From assembly GCA_013215145.1 (NCBI GenBank), contig JABSRP010000021.1:1-64000 (forward strand): 64,000 bases of DNA. The letters are read 5' to 3'. Positions 8,720 to 17,186 of the stretch are shown here, piece by piece. The notes beneath the pieces were generated by a model. It made no database searches, had not been told where the DNA came from, and worked only from the letters and a program-made list of their open reading frames with translations. A program made the position numbers and the translations under genes. This stretch comes from Pseudobacteriovorax sp. (lineage in GTDB: Bacteria > Bdellovibrionota_B > Oligoflexia > Oligoflexales > Oligoflexaceae). Position 1 is the first letter of the stretch. Every line of letters starts with the position of its first letter.

Positions 8720-10270
8720 ATGACTTTCTTGGCCGTTGAACGTGGGCACGAAGCCGGAAAAAGAATAGAACTCCAGGAGTTTCCTGTGGTCCTTGGGAGA
8801 GATCCCAAGTGTCATGTCGTCATTAGGGACAAGGAGGCTTCGCGGCGGCATTTGAGAATCAAAAAACGAGGGCGCCTCTACATCCTCGAAGATCTCGACT
8901 CGCGAAACGGAACTTATATTAACGGCGATCGAGTGATCAATTCCACCATTAAGAGCGGTGACAAAATTCTGCTAGGAACCACTGAGCTAGTGTTCTTCGC
9001 ACCTGATTCCAGCATCCAGATTCCAACCGACTTTTTAAGCTTCGAAATGGAAATAGATGCTAAGTCTGGACTAACGGGCCCCATCGGAATCGGAATGGGT
9101 GATATCAAGCATCCGATTAAAGCCATTCGGATGGACCCCGCGACCCTTGCCAATAACGTCATGACTAACGACCGAAAGATTCGGGAAGTATTCAATCATC
9201 ACAGTAATTTGATGGTCATTAGAGATTTGAATGAATCCTGCCACACGCTACTAAAAAGTCTAGGAAAGCTTGTTGGTAACGCATCACGCGCAGCCATATT
9301 CATTTGGTCCGAAAAAAGTCGTCAACTTCTGCCGTTTGCGAAAAAAGACTTTGGTGAGCCTCGTCCGTTTATCCTTAGTCAAAGGGCCTTCGAAGATTGC
9401 CTCTCACGAAAACAGTCTATTCTGCTCGAAAACTCAGCAAAAACTACCCAAGCGAGCCGAAATAGAGTGATTCTACCTATGGTTCGTAACGAGGACATAA
9501 CTGCTTTGGTTCATATCGAATTAGACGATCCCCAGCAGAAATTTCGTCAAATCGATTTGGAAGCAGCCCAGGCTCTTTTGGTCAGGGCATCTCCCATCAT
9601 CGAATCAATGCTGTTACGCAAGGAATTAGATAGTTGGTTGGTAGGAATTATGGATACCATCATTGCTACTGTTGAAGCGAAAGATACCTACACTCGCGGA
9701 CACTCTGAACGTGTTGCCAATTACTGCATGGCGGTTGCCGACGAGCTGAAGCTAACGAAAGATGTTAAAAAAATACTGATGATCAGTGCCCTTTGCCATG
9801 ACATCGGCAAAATTGGAATCCCCGACATGATACTGAAGAAGGCTTCCCTACTTAGCGCCGAGGAGTACGCGGAAATGAAGCTACACCCCACTATCGGTGC
9901 GAACATCATCTCACACTTGCCTAATGCTTCTCGGATCATTTCAGGCGTGAAATATCACCATGAAAAGTGGGATGGCACAGGTTACCCGGAAGGGCTCGCT
10001 GGTGAAGATATTCCTTTTTTCGGCCGTATAGTCGCCATCGGCGATGTCTTTGATGCTATGATTTCAGGGCGCTCCTATTCAGGATTTATCGATCAATCCG
10101 ACGCTATCGAAAGGCTTAACGAAGAGTCTGAGCTCTTTGATCCCGAAATATTGAAGGCATTTACCCGAGCCCACGAAAATGGTACCCTGACGCAAAAGAC
10201 ATCCACCCAAAATAACGAGCTCCCAGATTCCGACTCGGAACCTGAGACTGAGATAACCAAAATCAAATAG
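8720..10270 (+). CDS. FHA-GAF-HD-GYP signalling protein, 516 aa
   Basis: Probable cyclic-di-GMP phosphodiesterase with two sensory input domains. Residues 5-90 are an FHA phosphothreonine-binding domain (GR at 26-27, SRRH at 41-44, NGT at 63-65). Residues of about 160-295 look like a GAF domain. The C-terminal HD-GYP domain is complete: HSER near 328, CHDIGKIG with His360/Asp361, HHEKWDGTGYPEG near 415-424, and GDVFDAM. HD-GYP enzymes hydrolyse c-di-GMP to pGpG/GMP. The last 30 residues are an acidic low-complexity tail. The ATG follows AAGAGGTAAAA. It immediately precedes the TolQ/TolR/TonB-like genes, suggesting that it regulates or is regulated with them. Confidence 0.92.
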   Translation: MTFLAVERGHEAGKRIELQEFPVVLGRDPKCHVVIRDKEASRRHLRIKKRGRLYILEDLDSRNGTYINGDRVINSTIKSGDKILLGTTELVFFAPDSSIQIPTDFLSFEMEIDAKSGLTGPIGIGMGDIKHPIKAIRMDPATLANNVMTNDRKIREVFNHHSNLMVIRDLNESCHTLLKSLGKLVGNASRAAIFIWSEKSRQLLPFAKKDFGEPRPFILSQRAFEDCLSRKQSILLENSAKTTQASRNRVILPMVRNEDITALVHIELDDPQQKFRQIDLEAAQALLVRASPIIESMLLRKELDSWLVGIMDTIIATVEAKDTYTRGHSERVANYCMAVADELKLTKDVKKILMISALCHDIGKIGIPDMILKKASLLSAEEYAEMKLHPTIGANIISHLPNASRIISGVKYHHEKWDGTGYPEGLAGEDIPFFGRIVAIGDVFDAMISGRSYSGFIDQSDAIERLNEESELFDPEILKAFTRAHENGTLTQKTSTQNNELPDSDSEPETEITKIK

Positions 10271-10335
10271 ACCATAATTGCCTAGCCCTGTTCTTGTACA
10301 ATAATGACAGTGCAGACGAGTTGGGAGGCAGAGAT

Positions 10336-11130
10336 TTGTGGAGTCAGCTAGCCATCAGTCTACAGGCTGGTAATACCTATCTAATTTTCATTTTAATTTT
10401 CGGATTCATCGGGACCACCGTAATCTTCGAGAGATTCCTGATGCTTCAGTTCGTTTATCTAATTGATTTTAAGAAGTTTCTTAAAGATCTGCGACGATCA
10501 GTCCAAGCCGAAGATATCGACAGAGCGGTTAGTATTTGTAAGAAAGCGTCTAACACCTCGCTACCAAATATTAGCTTAAAGGCTCTCGAAGCTTCGGAAC
10601 GGGATCCAGCTTCCGTTAGAGGAACGATTGAAGAAGAGACCATCGACTTTCTACCTAAACTGGAGTCCAGGATCGGAATTCTTCCCGCTCTAGCGACCCT
10701 TATACTCCTAATCGGAGTCCTCGGTACGATCGATGGTCTCTGGAGCGCTTTTGATTCCATCGAGATACTCGACACCAGTGAAAAGCAAGCTCGCTTGGCA
10801 AACGGTATCGCTGGATCACTAAACCCCACAGCGATGGGACTTCTCCTATCAATGATTTTCCTCACTGGACACCAAATCTTAAAAGGCATGGCAATCAAGC
10901 TAACTGAACGGGTTCACTATGGTGTTTCTGTTTTGATGAACTTGTTAGTGCCCACAGATATGCCGACCTTTGTGGCAGCACCGGTTGATGCTTCTATGGC
11001 TGCGGCGCCAGTGAACAACGAACCCATCATCCAAGAGATGGACGATATGGAAAGCGAACCAGAGGAAGAAGATGACAGCTTCGATGACGCTTCAGTCGAA
11101 GATATCAAAGACGAAGAAGAGATTATCTGA
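10336..11130 (+). CDS. MotA/TolQ/ExbB-family proton-channel protein, 264 aa
   Basis: Inner-membrane stator subunit of an ExbB/TolQ/AglR-type motor. One N-terminal membrane segment, a cytoplasmic domain, then two membrane segments carrying the family signatures: GVLGTIDGLWSAF and GIAGSLNPTAMGLLLSM. The two channel threonines are kept (Thr131 and Thr165 in this numbering). A long acidic C-terminal tail is unusual for the family. I chose TTG at 10336 because GGGAGG lies seven bases upstream; an upstream TTG at 10294 has no ribosome binding site. The gene overlaps the next one by 59 bases. AglR, TolQ and ExbB cannot be separated from sequence alone, but the operon favours an AglR/GltG-type machine. 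Confidence 0.88.
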   Translation: MWSQLAISLQAGNTYLIFILIFGFIGTTVIFERFLMLQFVYLIDFKKFLKDLRRSVQAEDIDRAVSICKKASNTSLPNISLKALEASERDPASVRGTIEEETIDFLPKLESRIGILPALATLILLIGVLGTIDGLWSAFDSIEILDTSEKQARLANGIAGSLNPTAMGLLLSMIFLTGHQILKGMAIKLTERVHYGVSVLMNLLVPTDMPTFVAAPVDASMAAAPVNNEPIIQEMDDMESEPEEEDDSFDDASVEDIKDEEEII

Positions 11131-11635
11131 CACGTCTTGGTATCTTCCTATAATCATTCTTGCCAGCATCGGCCTTATGGTAACGCTCTCTTTTCTTCTA
11201 AGAGCAACATCCATGGCTGGCAAGTATGGAATCGTAACTTCGGAGATTCCTCTGGTATCGGTGCCATTTGATCAAAGCTCCGAGGTGGGTAACACCATCA
11301 ACACCCTTACAGTCGAGACTACAACTCCTGTCATCGTCCTAACAAAAAATAGATTTATTTTCGGTGACTTGGATGCTTTTACAACAAATATTGACAGCCT
11401 TCGCAATAAGTTTTCTGTATCACACGTAGATGGTGCTCCGGATCTGTTAAACCTCATCAAAGATATTGAAAAATGGCTGTTTGGTAGAGCATCTCGATCA
11501 AATATCAGCAGTCAAGGTCTGGGTATTTTGATACCACAGGGTGAGATACCAACGCCGATAGTGATCCAAACTATACAGTCGCTAAAGGCCTCGAAACACT
11601 TCGAAAAAATCGTGTTAGGAAGTGGGTTTCAATGA
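11072..11635 (+). CDS. ExbD/TolR-like protein, 187 aa, channel Asp not in the membrane helix
   Basis: Single membrane segment at about residues 23-43 followed by a periplasmic domain with the ExbD/TolR layout (VIVLTKNRFIFGDLDAF, then a C-terminal LGILIPQGEIPTPIVIQTIQSLKAS helix and strand). The protonatable aspartate normally found inside the helix of ExbD, TolR and MotB is absent; the nearest acid is Asp20 at the cytoplasmic edge. The ATG at 11072 lies inside the end of the ExbB-like gene but has AGAGGA five bases upstream. Its stop overlaps the next start as ATGA, so translation is probably coupled. Assignment rests on fold pattern and context; direct similarity is weak. Confidence 0.65.
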   Translation: MTASMTLQSKISKTKKRLSDTSWYLPIIILASIGLMVTLSFLLRATSMAGKYGIVTSEIPLVSVPFDQSSEVGNTINTLTVETTTPVIVLTKNRFIFGDLDAFTTNIDSLRNKFSVSHVDGAPDLLNLIKDIEKWLFGRASRSNISSQGLGILIPQGEIPTPIVIQTIQSLKASKHFEKIVLGSGFQ

Positions 11636-12156
11636 ACAACAAACAATTATTCGCCGAAAACTGGCAAACCTGTCTATTCAGGATCAAAGACCGACTTGAG
11701 ATCCCTATTCAGTGGTACCCTTTTCCAGCCATGATTGGGTTTATGTTGGTCATGATTCTAGGGGGACACCTACTGACAGACCTTAACCCTAGACTTGGGG
11801 CTAGAGTCCAGGTGATTCCACTCGAAAGTGACCGCCTACCTGACGGTGGCATCTGGCTGGGAGTCTACGAGAAAGACGAGGAAATTCATGTTATAACTTC
11901 GGATCGAAAAAAGTTCTCATGGGCCCAAAATTCTGTAGATATTGAAAATTTCGAACCCTTGATTCGCTATCTAAAACTCAAAACACTCGAAGAAGCTGAA
12001 TCGACGGTCATTAAAATGAAAAGTAGCGCGATTACCTCACGGGCCGTGATAGCAGTGGATCAGCACCTAAAATACGTCCATCTCAGACCAATTCTATACT
12101 CGTTAGCTAAAGCAAATATCTCAAGATATGGATTTGAAACACGGATTATCAATTAA
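11632..12156 (+). CDS. second ExbD/TolR-like protein, 174 aa
   Basis: One membrane segment (about residues 31-48, PFPAMIGFMLVMILGGHLL) and a periplasmic domain ending with a pattern like the ExbD C-terminal half (SRAVIAVDQHLKYVHLRPILYSLAKANISRYG). The only acid near the helix is Asp50 at its periplasmic end, not at the usual position. Paired ExbD/TolR-like proteins with one ExbB/TolQ-like protein recall AglR-AglQ-AglS of Myxococcus gliding motility. The start overlaps the preceding stop (ATGA) and its own stop overlaps the next start (TAATG), giving a tightly coupled operon. Confidence 0.65.
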   Translation: MNNKQLFAENWQTCLFRIKDRLEIPIQWYPFPAMIGFMLVMILGGHLLTDLNPRLGARVQVIPLESDRLPDGGIWLGVYEKDEEIHVITSDRKKFSWAQNSVDIENFEPLIRYLKLKTLEEAESTVIKMKSSAITSRAVIAVDQHLKYVHLRPILYSLAKANISRYGFETRIIN

Positions 12157-13784
12157 TGGCCTTTGGAAAAAAACAAAAACAAGACAAAAACAAAATTTTT
12201 GTAGAAGTTTTACAAAATGGCCAGTTACTATCCGAAACTAGTCGACCATACAAGAGCATCGGCTCAGTAGTACTCACTGCAAAACCGAAGGGGGAATTGA
12301 CAGCCCCCTTTTACCCTTTAGCAACTGACGTTGAAATTCTCAAAATCACAAAACGAGGAGTGGAGGTAGACTTAGATCCCAATTGGGAGGGGTTTACGAC
12401 CTTCGAGGGTCGGATTGAAGAGATCAACTCCGATAAGAAAACTGATTATATCCACATCATGAAGCCTGGCGACTATGGAAGCATTGCCTACAATGACCTT
12501 CGAGTCTTAATCCGCATCGGAAAAGAACGAAAAAAGCGGGAAAGGCAGTTTCAACAGTCAAAAGAATATAAAGGAAAACTAGGTGGGATTTGGTTTTCAA
12601 ATAAGAGTGAGATCAAATACCTATCGATTGGACTGTTAGCTAGTTTTTGGCTAATTGGAGCTGTAGTCATCGGATTAATGTACCGCCCTGATACAAGACC
12701 AAAATCTATGGCAGACCTAAAAGAAGTCTACACTCTTCCCTTTATTCATCATAAACATTTGGAGTATTTGCCAGAAGCTCTTCAAGAGAGTCTGGATCGA
12801 ACCAATCTTGTTAGTCTATCATTCTCCTACTATAGCGACATGGCAAAAGTGTTGATGGGATATACAACAAGTTCCAACACTTCGGTATTTTCTAGTTCGA
12901 GAAAACGATTTGCTTCCCTTCATCAAAAGCAGGACGAACGCGTTAATGAGGTGATTCAAGACAATAAGCGGATTATGAACCAGGGAAAAAGAGACACAAA
13001 TCAGATCTTTCTCACCATTCCCGCCATTGTCGGTGATTCACTCGATTTGAAAATCGCTTCGATTATAGGGACCATAAAGACTTATCAAAGTGGTCTGGAG
13101 AAAAACCTACTCAACCGAATCAATAGTTCGAAACAATTCCACAGAGACGGGAAATATGTCTTCGAACAATACCAAGCCGTCACAAGGTTTGACCAACCCA
13201 GAGTCTTCGAGCCATGGCGGTTAACTAAGGACGAAAAAGCGATGTACGATGAGGCTAAAGAGCTAAGCCTTAAGGCCAGAGCCCATCAAAGGATCATGGA
13301 CAAATTCAGCTTGAAGCATGATGAGATAAATCGTGAAGACCTTAGGCCGGTGGTGATTCCAAAAAATACTAAACAAGTGCGCTTCTGGACGTCTAACAAC
13401 CTAGCCAACTTGGATATAGATTTCGAACGGATACAAGCATCCCAATTTGATTTACGCAAAAGTGGGCTTATAAAAGAACCCTTGGTCGGCCAAATTAATC
13501 CCAACCTGATCAAAAAAACAATCCAGCGTAACCGATTTGAGCTTCAATTATGCTTCGAGTTGGCTCTTAGGAGGAATCAAGGTTTACAAGGGAAAATGGA
13601 ATGGCAATGGCGATTGGATTCGAGGGGTAAAATATCGGAACTAGAGCTTCTCAATAGTAGTATCAACGATCGCAAAATGATTCGCTGTGTGAGAAAGCGT
13701 ATCGCCAACTGGAGATTTCCGAGACCAAAACGAGGCAGTGTTGAAATTAAGTATCCCTTTTTCTTTTCTCCTGCTAAAGGCTGA
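12156..13784 (+). CDS. TonB-like envelope protein with AgmX/PglI-type C-terminal domain, 542 aa
   Basis: Bitopic protein. Residues 1-150 are cytoplasmic and beta-rich and may be a degenerate FHA-like domain, ending in GDYGSIAYNDLRVLIRIG. A charged linker leads to one membrane segment (about 157-175, GLLASFWLIGAVVIGLMY). A long periplasmic region follows, with a C-terminal AgmX/PglI/TonB-type domain at about 448-540: a cysteine in LCFELALRRN, a central GKMEWQWRLDSRGKISELEL, a second cysteine in IRCVRKRIANW and FPRPKRG. This layout resembles GltG/GltJ-type proteins that carry inner-membrane motor force to the outer membrane. It is the last gene of the ExbB/ExbD/ExbD operon. Whether the system drives gliding, transport or envelope integrity is unknown. 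Confidence 0.75.
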   Translation: MAFGKKQKQDKNKIFVEVLQNGQLLSETSRPYKSIGSVVLTAKPKGELTAPFYPLATDVEILKITKRGVEVDLDPNWEGFTTFEGRIEEINSDKKTDYIHIMKPGDYGSIAYNDLRVLIRIGKERKKRERQFQQSKEYKGKLGGIWFSNKSEIKYLSIGLLASFWLIGAVVIGLMYRPDTRPKSMADLKEVYTLPFIHHKHLEYLPEALQESLDRTNLVSLSFSYYSDMAKVLMGYTTSSNTSVFSSSRKRFASLHQKQDERVNEVIQDNKRIMNQGKRDTNQIFLTIPAIVGDSLDLKIASIIGTIKTYQSGLEKNLLNRINSSKQFHRDGKYVFEQYQAVTRFDQPRVFEPWRLTKDEKAMYDEAKELSLKARAHQRIMDKFSLKHDEINREDLRPVVIPKNTKQVRFWTSNNLANLDIDFERIQASQFDLRKSGLIKEPLVGQINPNLIKKTIQRNRFELQLCFELALRRNQGLQGKMEWQWRLDSRGKISELELLNSSINDRKMIRCVRKRIANWRFPRPKRGSVEIKYPFFFSPAKG

Positions 13785-13814
13785 TAGGAAATACATCAAA
13801 ACTAAGAGACTACC

Positions 13815-15467
13815 ATGACTCCCGATTACAATATTTTTCAATCCCTTGACAAAGAAAAACTCCACATTTTTTTCGTAGGTGGCTGTGGCAGTTTCGGCAT
13901 GAACTTTACCGCCTACATCTTTAAGGGCAAACTTTACATTGTGGACTCGGGACTGATGTTTGCAGACGATCACGAAATTGGAATTGACGCCCACATACCT
14001 GACCTCAATTACTTGATGGAGATTTTTGAGGGTCCCGAGGCATATCTCATAACGCACGGACACGAAGACCATGTAGGAGGGCTCCCCCTAATCCTAAAGG
14101 AGTGGCCGGCGCCAGTCTATACAGGAAAGTGGACTATGGAGATTCTCAACGACAGACTAGCTAAGTATGGAGTTCCTGTGTCCCAGGTACTCACCTTTGA
14201 AGTTGCTGATTTTGAGACGACACAGCTTCCCGATTTAAAGGTAACTTGGTTCCCGATCACTCATTCAATTCCTGGATGTTATAGCCTAATTCTCGAATTT
14301 GATAATGAAAGTATTGTGCATTCGGGTGATTTTAAGATTGATCCCAACCCTTTGTATGAGTCCCCTCCCGATTTGGAATTTTTAAAGAAGTTTGCTCCAG
14401 TGACAGGCTTAATCACTGATTCCACAAACGCAACGAAACCAGGAAGGTGTCCTGGTGAAAACGTAACCTTTGATGCATTAAAAGAAGCCTTCGACACAAA
14501 AGAAAAACTAGTTGTCGTAACCACTTTTGCTAGTAATTTCTGGAGATTGAGAACGATATTCGATGCTGCTGAAGCTCTAGGAAAACGCGTATGTATGAGT
14601 GGAGCGTCCCTTCACAAAACTCTAGAAATTGGATCAAATCTTGGTGTGTTTGAGCCAAACCCTAAAGTCATTATTGAAGAAAAAAGGCTCTCTGAGGTCA
14701 AACGGAATCGCTTGATTGTCATCGCCTCTGGTTCTCAGGGCGAACCAAGATCAGGATTAAGACGCATTGTGGACGGCGATCATAGGTTTGTGCAGATGCA
14801 ATCAGGGGATCGAATTGTGTTCTCCTCACGCGTGATTCCTGGAAATGAGAAATCACTCAACCGGCTCTTAAGTGATTGCACCCGCAAAGGTTACGAAGTC
14901 ATTTCTTCGAAGGAATTTCCCAACATTCATGTCAGCGGGCACGGTCACCAAGACGATTTGCGAGACATGTACGAAGCAGTGAAGCCCAAATTTTATTTTC
15001 CGGTCCACGGAACCCACGTGCAATTGAAGGCAAACAGAGATCTATTCGACGATTCCTCGATAACGGTCGAAAACGGTCATCTTTTTTCCGTGACAGGCGA
15101 TGAGGTAAATCTCGTCGATACCTTGGATGTAGAAAAACTCTTTGTCGATTCTTGGTCACGTCGCACCATGTCTTACGAAAACATGCGCTCAAGGCATAAA
15201 ATTGGTGACTCTGGTCTGGTTCTAGTATTTGGAACTCTAGTCGGCAGTAAATACTCAGCCGAAACGGAGTTTATCGGGTTACCATTTAGTAGCCCAGAGG
15301 AAACTGAGGCAAAAAAATTCATTCTAGATTCAGTAAATTCGCTCGAACTCGATAGTTTTGAAACCTTAGAAGAGTTGAACGAAGCCTTGAGGTTGAAAGT
15401 AAGACGCTACCTCGGAGGTCTGTTAACTAAGAAACCAGTTGTCATCTGTAGGATGCTAAAGACATGA
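13815..15467 (+). CDS. rnj: ribonuclease J, metallo-beta-lactamase fold, 550 aa
   Basis: RNase J processes and degrades RNA with endonuclease and 5'-3' exonuclease activity. The catalytic zinc motif H-x-H-x-D-H is present as HGHEDHVGG near residues 79-87. Downstream are HSGDFKIDP, the beta-CASP segment VIASGSQGEPRSGLRRI, and the closing VSGHGHQDDLRDM and PVHGTHVQLKANRDLF motifs. The length matches the family (about 550-560). It overlaps the Nudix gene by four bases (ATGA). RNase J is widespread in Firmicutes, Cyanobacteria and delta/alpha-type lineages but absent from enteric bacteria, which helps place the organism. Confidence 0.93.
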   Translation: MTPDYNIFQSLDKEKLHIFFVGGCGSFGMNFTAYIFKGKLYIVDSGLMFADDHEIGIDAHIPDLNYLMEIFEGPEAYLITHGHEDHVGGLPLILKEWPAPVYTGKWTMEILNDRLAKYGVPVSQVLTFEVADFETTQLPDLKVTWFPITHSIPGCYSLILEFDNESIVHSGDFKIDPNPLYESPPDLEFLKKFAPVTGLITDSTNATKPGRCPGENVTFDALKEAFDTKEKLVVVTTFASNFWRLRTIFDAAEALGKRVCMSGASLHKTLEIGSNLGVFEPNPKVIIEEKRLSEVKRNRLIVIASGSQGEPRSGLRRIVDGDHRFVQMQSGDRIVFSSRVIPGNEKSLNRLLSDCTRKGYEVISSKEFPNIHVSGHGHQDDLRDMYEAVKPKFYFPVHGTHVQLKANRDLFDDSSITVENGHLFSVTGDEVNLVDTLDVEKLFVDSWSRRTMSYENMRSRHKIGDSGLVLVFGTLVGSKYSAETEFIGLPFSSPEETEAKKFILDSVNSLELDSFETLEELNEALRLKVRRYLGGLLTKKPVVICRMLKT

Positions 15468-16039
15468 CTGAATTACAGTGGGAAGTGAAAGGAATCGAGA
15501 CGTGTCTCAAAACAATCCCTTTCACGGTAGAGGAAGTATCACTATCATTTAAAAACAATCAAAAATCTGCTGTTTATCACAGGTTAAGGTCACCCGATTG
15601 GGCTAATATCATCGCTGTTACGGATCAAAATGAACTCATTGTCATAAATCAATCGCGAGTCGGTTCCATGTCTAACGTTTGGGAAGTTCCCGGAGGCGCC
15701 GTGGACGCCGGCGAAGACCCTGAGGTTGCAGCCTCGAGAGAGCTCGAGGAAGAAACTGGTTTTGTCTCCGCCTCCAAACTAACCAAGCTTTGTGCCATCA
15801 ATCCAAACCCAGCAATCATGACCAATCTTATTCACTTCTATACGGCGACAGGTTGCAGGTTAGCCGAAAAACGGGAGAGGTTTCCCGACGCGAACGAGGC
15901 TATCCAGGTTGCCACGATCCCGATCGAAAATCTCGATAGTTGGATCCAAAGTAATAACTTCGATAGTGCCCTAGCTTTATTAGGTATCCATCTTGCTTCA
16001 GCAGCAGGGCATTTACCAAAAGTGGGGCAAAAATATTAG
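15464..16039 (+). CDS. Nudix hydrolase, 191 aa
   Basis: Contains a complete Nudix box G-x5-E-x7-R-E-U-x-E-E-x-G-U in GAVDAGEDPEVAASRELEEETGF (at about residues 79-101), so it should hydrolyse a nucleoside diphosphate linked to another moiety. The flanking N-terminal domain and the substrate range are similar to ADP-ribose pyrophosphatase-type members, but specificity cannot be read from sequence. It starts on ATG overlapping the RNase J stop, suggesting translational coupling with an RNA-decay enzyme; an RNA 5'-end or NAD-related substrate would be consistent with that but is inference. Confidence 0.85.
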   Translation: MTELQWEVKGIETCLKTIPFTVEEVSLSFKNNQKSAVYHRLRSPDWANIIAVTDQNELIVINQSRVGSMSNVWEVPGGAVDAGEDPEVAASRELEEETGFVSASKLTKLCAINPNPAIMTNLIHFYTATGCRLAEKRERFPDANEAIQVATIPIENLDSWIQSNNFDSALALLGIHLASAAGHLPKVGQKY

Positions 16040-16060
16040 GGAATAATGACGGGAGGTGCG

Positions 16061-17056
16061 ATGAGAACGGTTACTTTGGTTCCTGGAGATGGCATTGGTC
16101 CTGAGATTACTCAGAGTGTCACGTCCATTTTGGAGGCTGCAGGTGCGAACATCCAATGGGACACGCATGATGTTGGGCTCAGTGCTTTTGAAAAAACCAA
16201 ATGCTTAGTACCCGACAGCTTCGTTAACAGTCTGCGCAAAACAGGTGTTGCTCTGAAAGGTCCTACGACAACCCCTGTTGGTGGTGGGCACAGGTCGATT
16301 AATGTTTCCATGAGGCAAATGTTTCAACTCTACGCAAATGTTAGACCAGTAAAAACAATCGAAGGACTCGATAACAAGTTCTCAAACGTCGACATGATCA
16401 TTGTAAGAGAGAACTCCGAAGACCTTTACAAAGGTATTGAGTACAAGATTTCAGATGATATTGCTCAAGGAATCAAACTAATTACGGCCCATGCGTCTGA
16501 GCGAATCTCACGCCATGGATTTGAGCTCGCCCAACGATTGGGAAGAAAAAAGGTCACCGCGGTCCACAAAGCAAACATTATGAAGTTTACCGATGGGCTT
16601 TTTCTTCAATCGTTTGAGAAGGTTGCTAAAGAGTTCCCAAATATCGAGTCTGAGGATATGATCGTCGATAACTGCTGCATGCAAATGGTTACCAAACCGG
16701 AACAATTCGACGTCGTCGTCACCGAAAATCTTTACGGAGACATACTATCTGACCTTGCCGCTGGTTTAATTGGAGGTCTCGGGCTAGCATCTGGTGCGAA
16801 TCTCGGAACGGAGCAAGCCATTTTCGAAGCTGCTCATGGTTCGGCTCCGGACATCTCGGGCAGAAATCTAGCCAATCCTACAGCGCTTCTAACCAGCGCC
16901 ATTTCCATGCTGGAATACCTGGAAGATCGGGACTGTGCAGATAAAATCCGAAAATCATTAATGAAAACCTTAGCTAAAAAGCAAAGCAGGACTAGAGATC
17001 TTGGCGGGGACCTTGGTACGAGCGAGTTCACAGAAGCCTTAATCTCAAACCTGTAG
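16061..17056 (+). CDS. icd: NAD-type isocitrate dehydrogenase, 331 aa
   Basis: Isocitrate/isopropylmalate dehydrogenase family. The substrate segment SINVSMRQMFQLYANVRP and ENSEDLYKGIEY are typical of isocitrate dehydrogenase rather than LeuB. In the cofactor loop, HGSAPDISG has Asp-Ile where NADP enzymes have Lys-Tyr, which points to NAD+. The enzyme makes 2-oxoglutarate in the TCA cycle. I place the start at the ATG at 16061, after GGGAGG, giving the usual MRTVTLVPGDGIGPEI opening; an in-frame ATG at 16046 adds five residues and lacks that spacing. It follows the Nudix gene by about 20 bases. Confidence 0.88.
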   Translation: MRTVTLVPGDGIGPEITQSVTSILEAAGANIQWDTHDVGLSAFEKTKCLVPDSFVNSLRKTGVALKGPTTTPVGGGHRSINVSMRQMFQLYANVRPVKTIEGLDNKFSNVDMIIVRENSEDLYKGIEYKISDDIAQGIKLITAHASERISRHGFELAQRLGRKKVTAVHKANIMKFTDGLFLQSFEKVAKEFPNIESEDMIVDNCCMQMVTKPEQFDVVVTENLYGDILSDLAAGLIGGLGLASGANLGTEQAIFEAAHGSAPDISGRNLANPTALLTSAISMLEYLEDRDCADKIRKSLMKTLAKKQSRTRDLGGDLGTSEFTEALISNL

Positions 17057-17186
17057 TACCTTGCTTTGACTAGACGTTCGTATTAGGTAGGAAATATAGT
17101 TCAGGTAATTATTGCACTCAAGTTCAGCCCTTAGCGTCCGATATCGCCTATTGGAGAACAAGGATTTTTGTAGGAAGTATTAGTTT

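Noticed and set aside
15015-15022. Additional parS-like sites at other CACGTG sequences (for example 15015, 27498, 60680)
   Set aside because: Only the central six bases match; the TGTT and AACA flanks of the parS consensus are missing.
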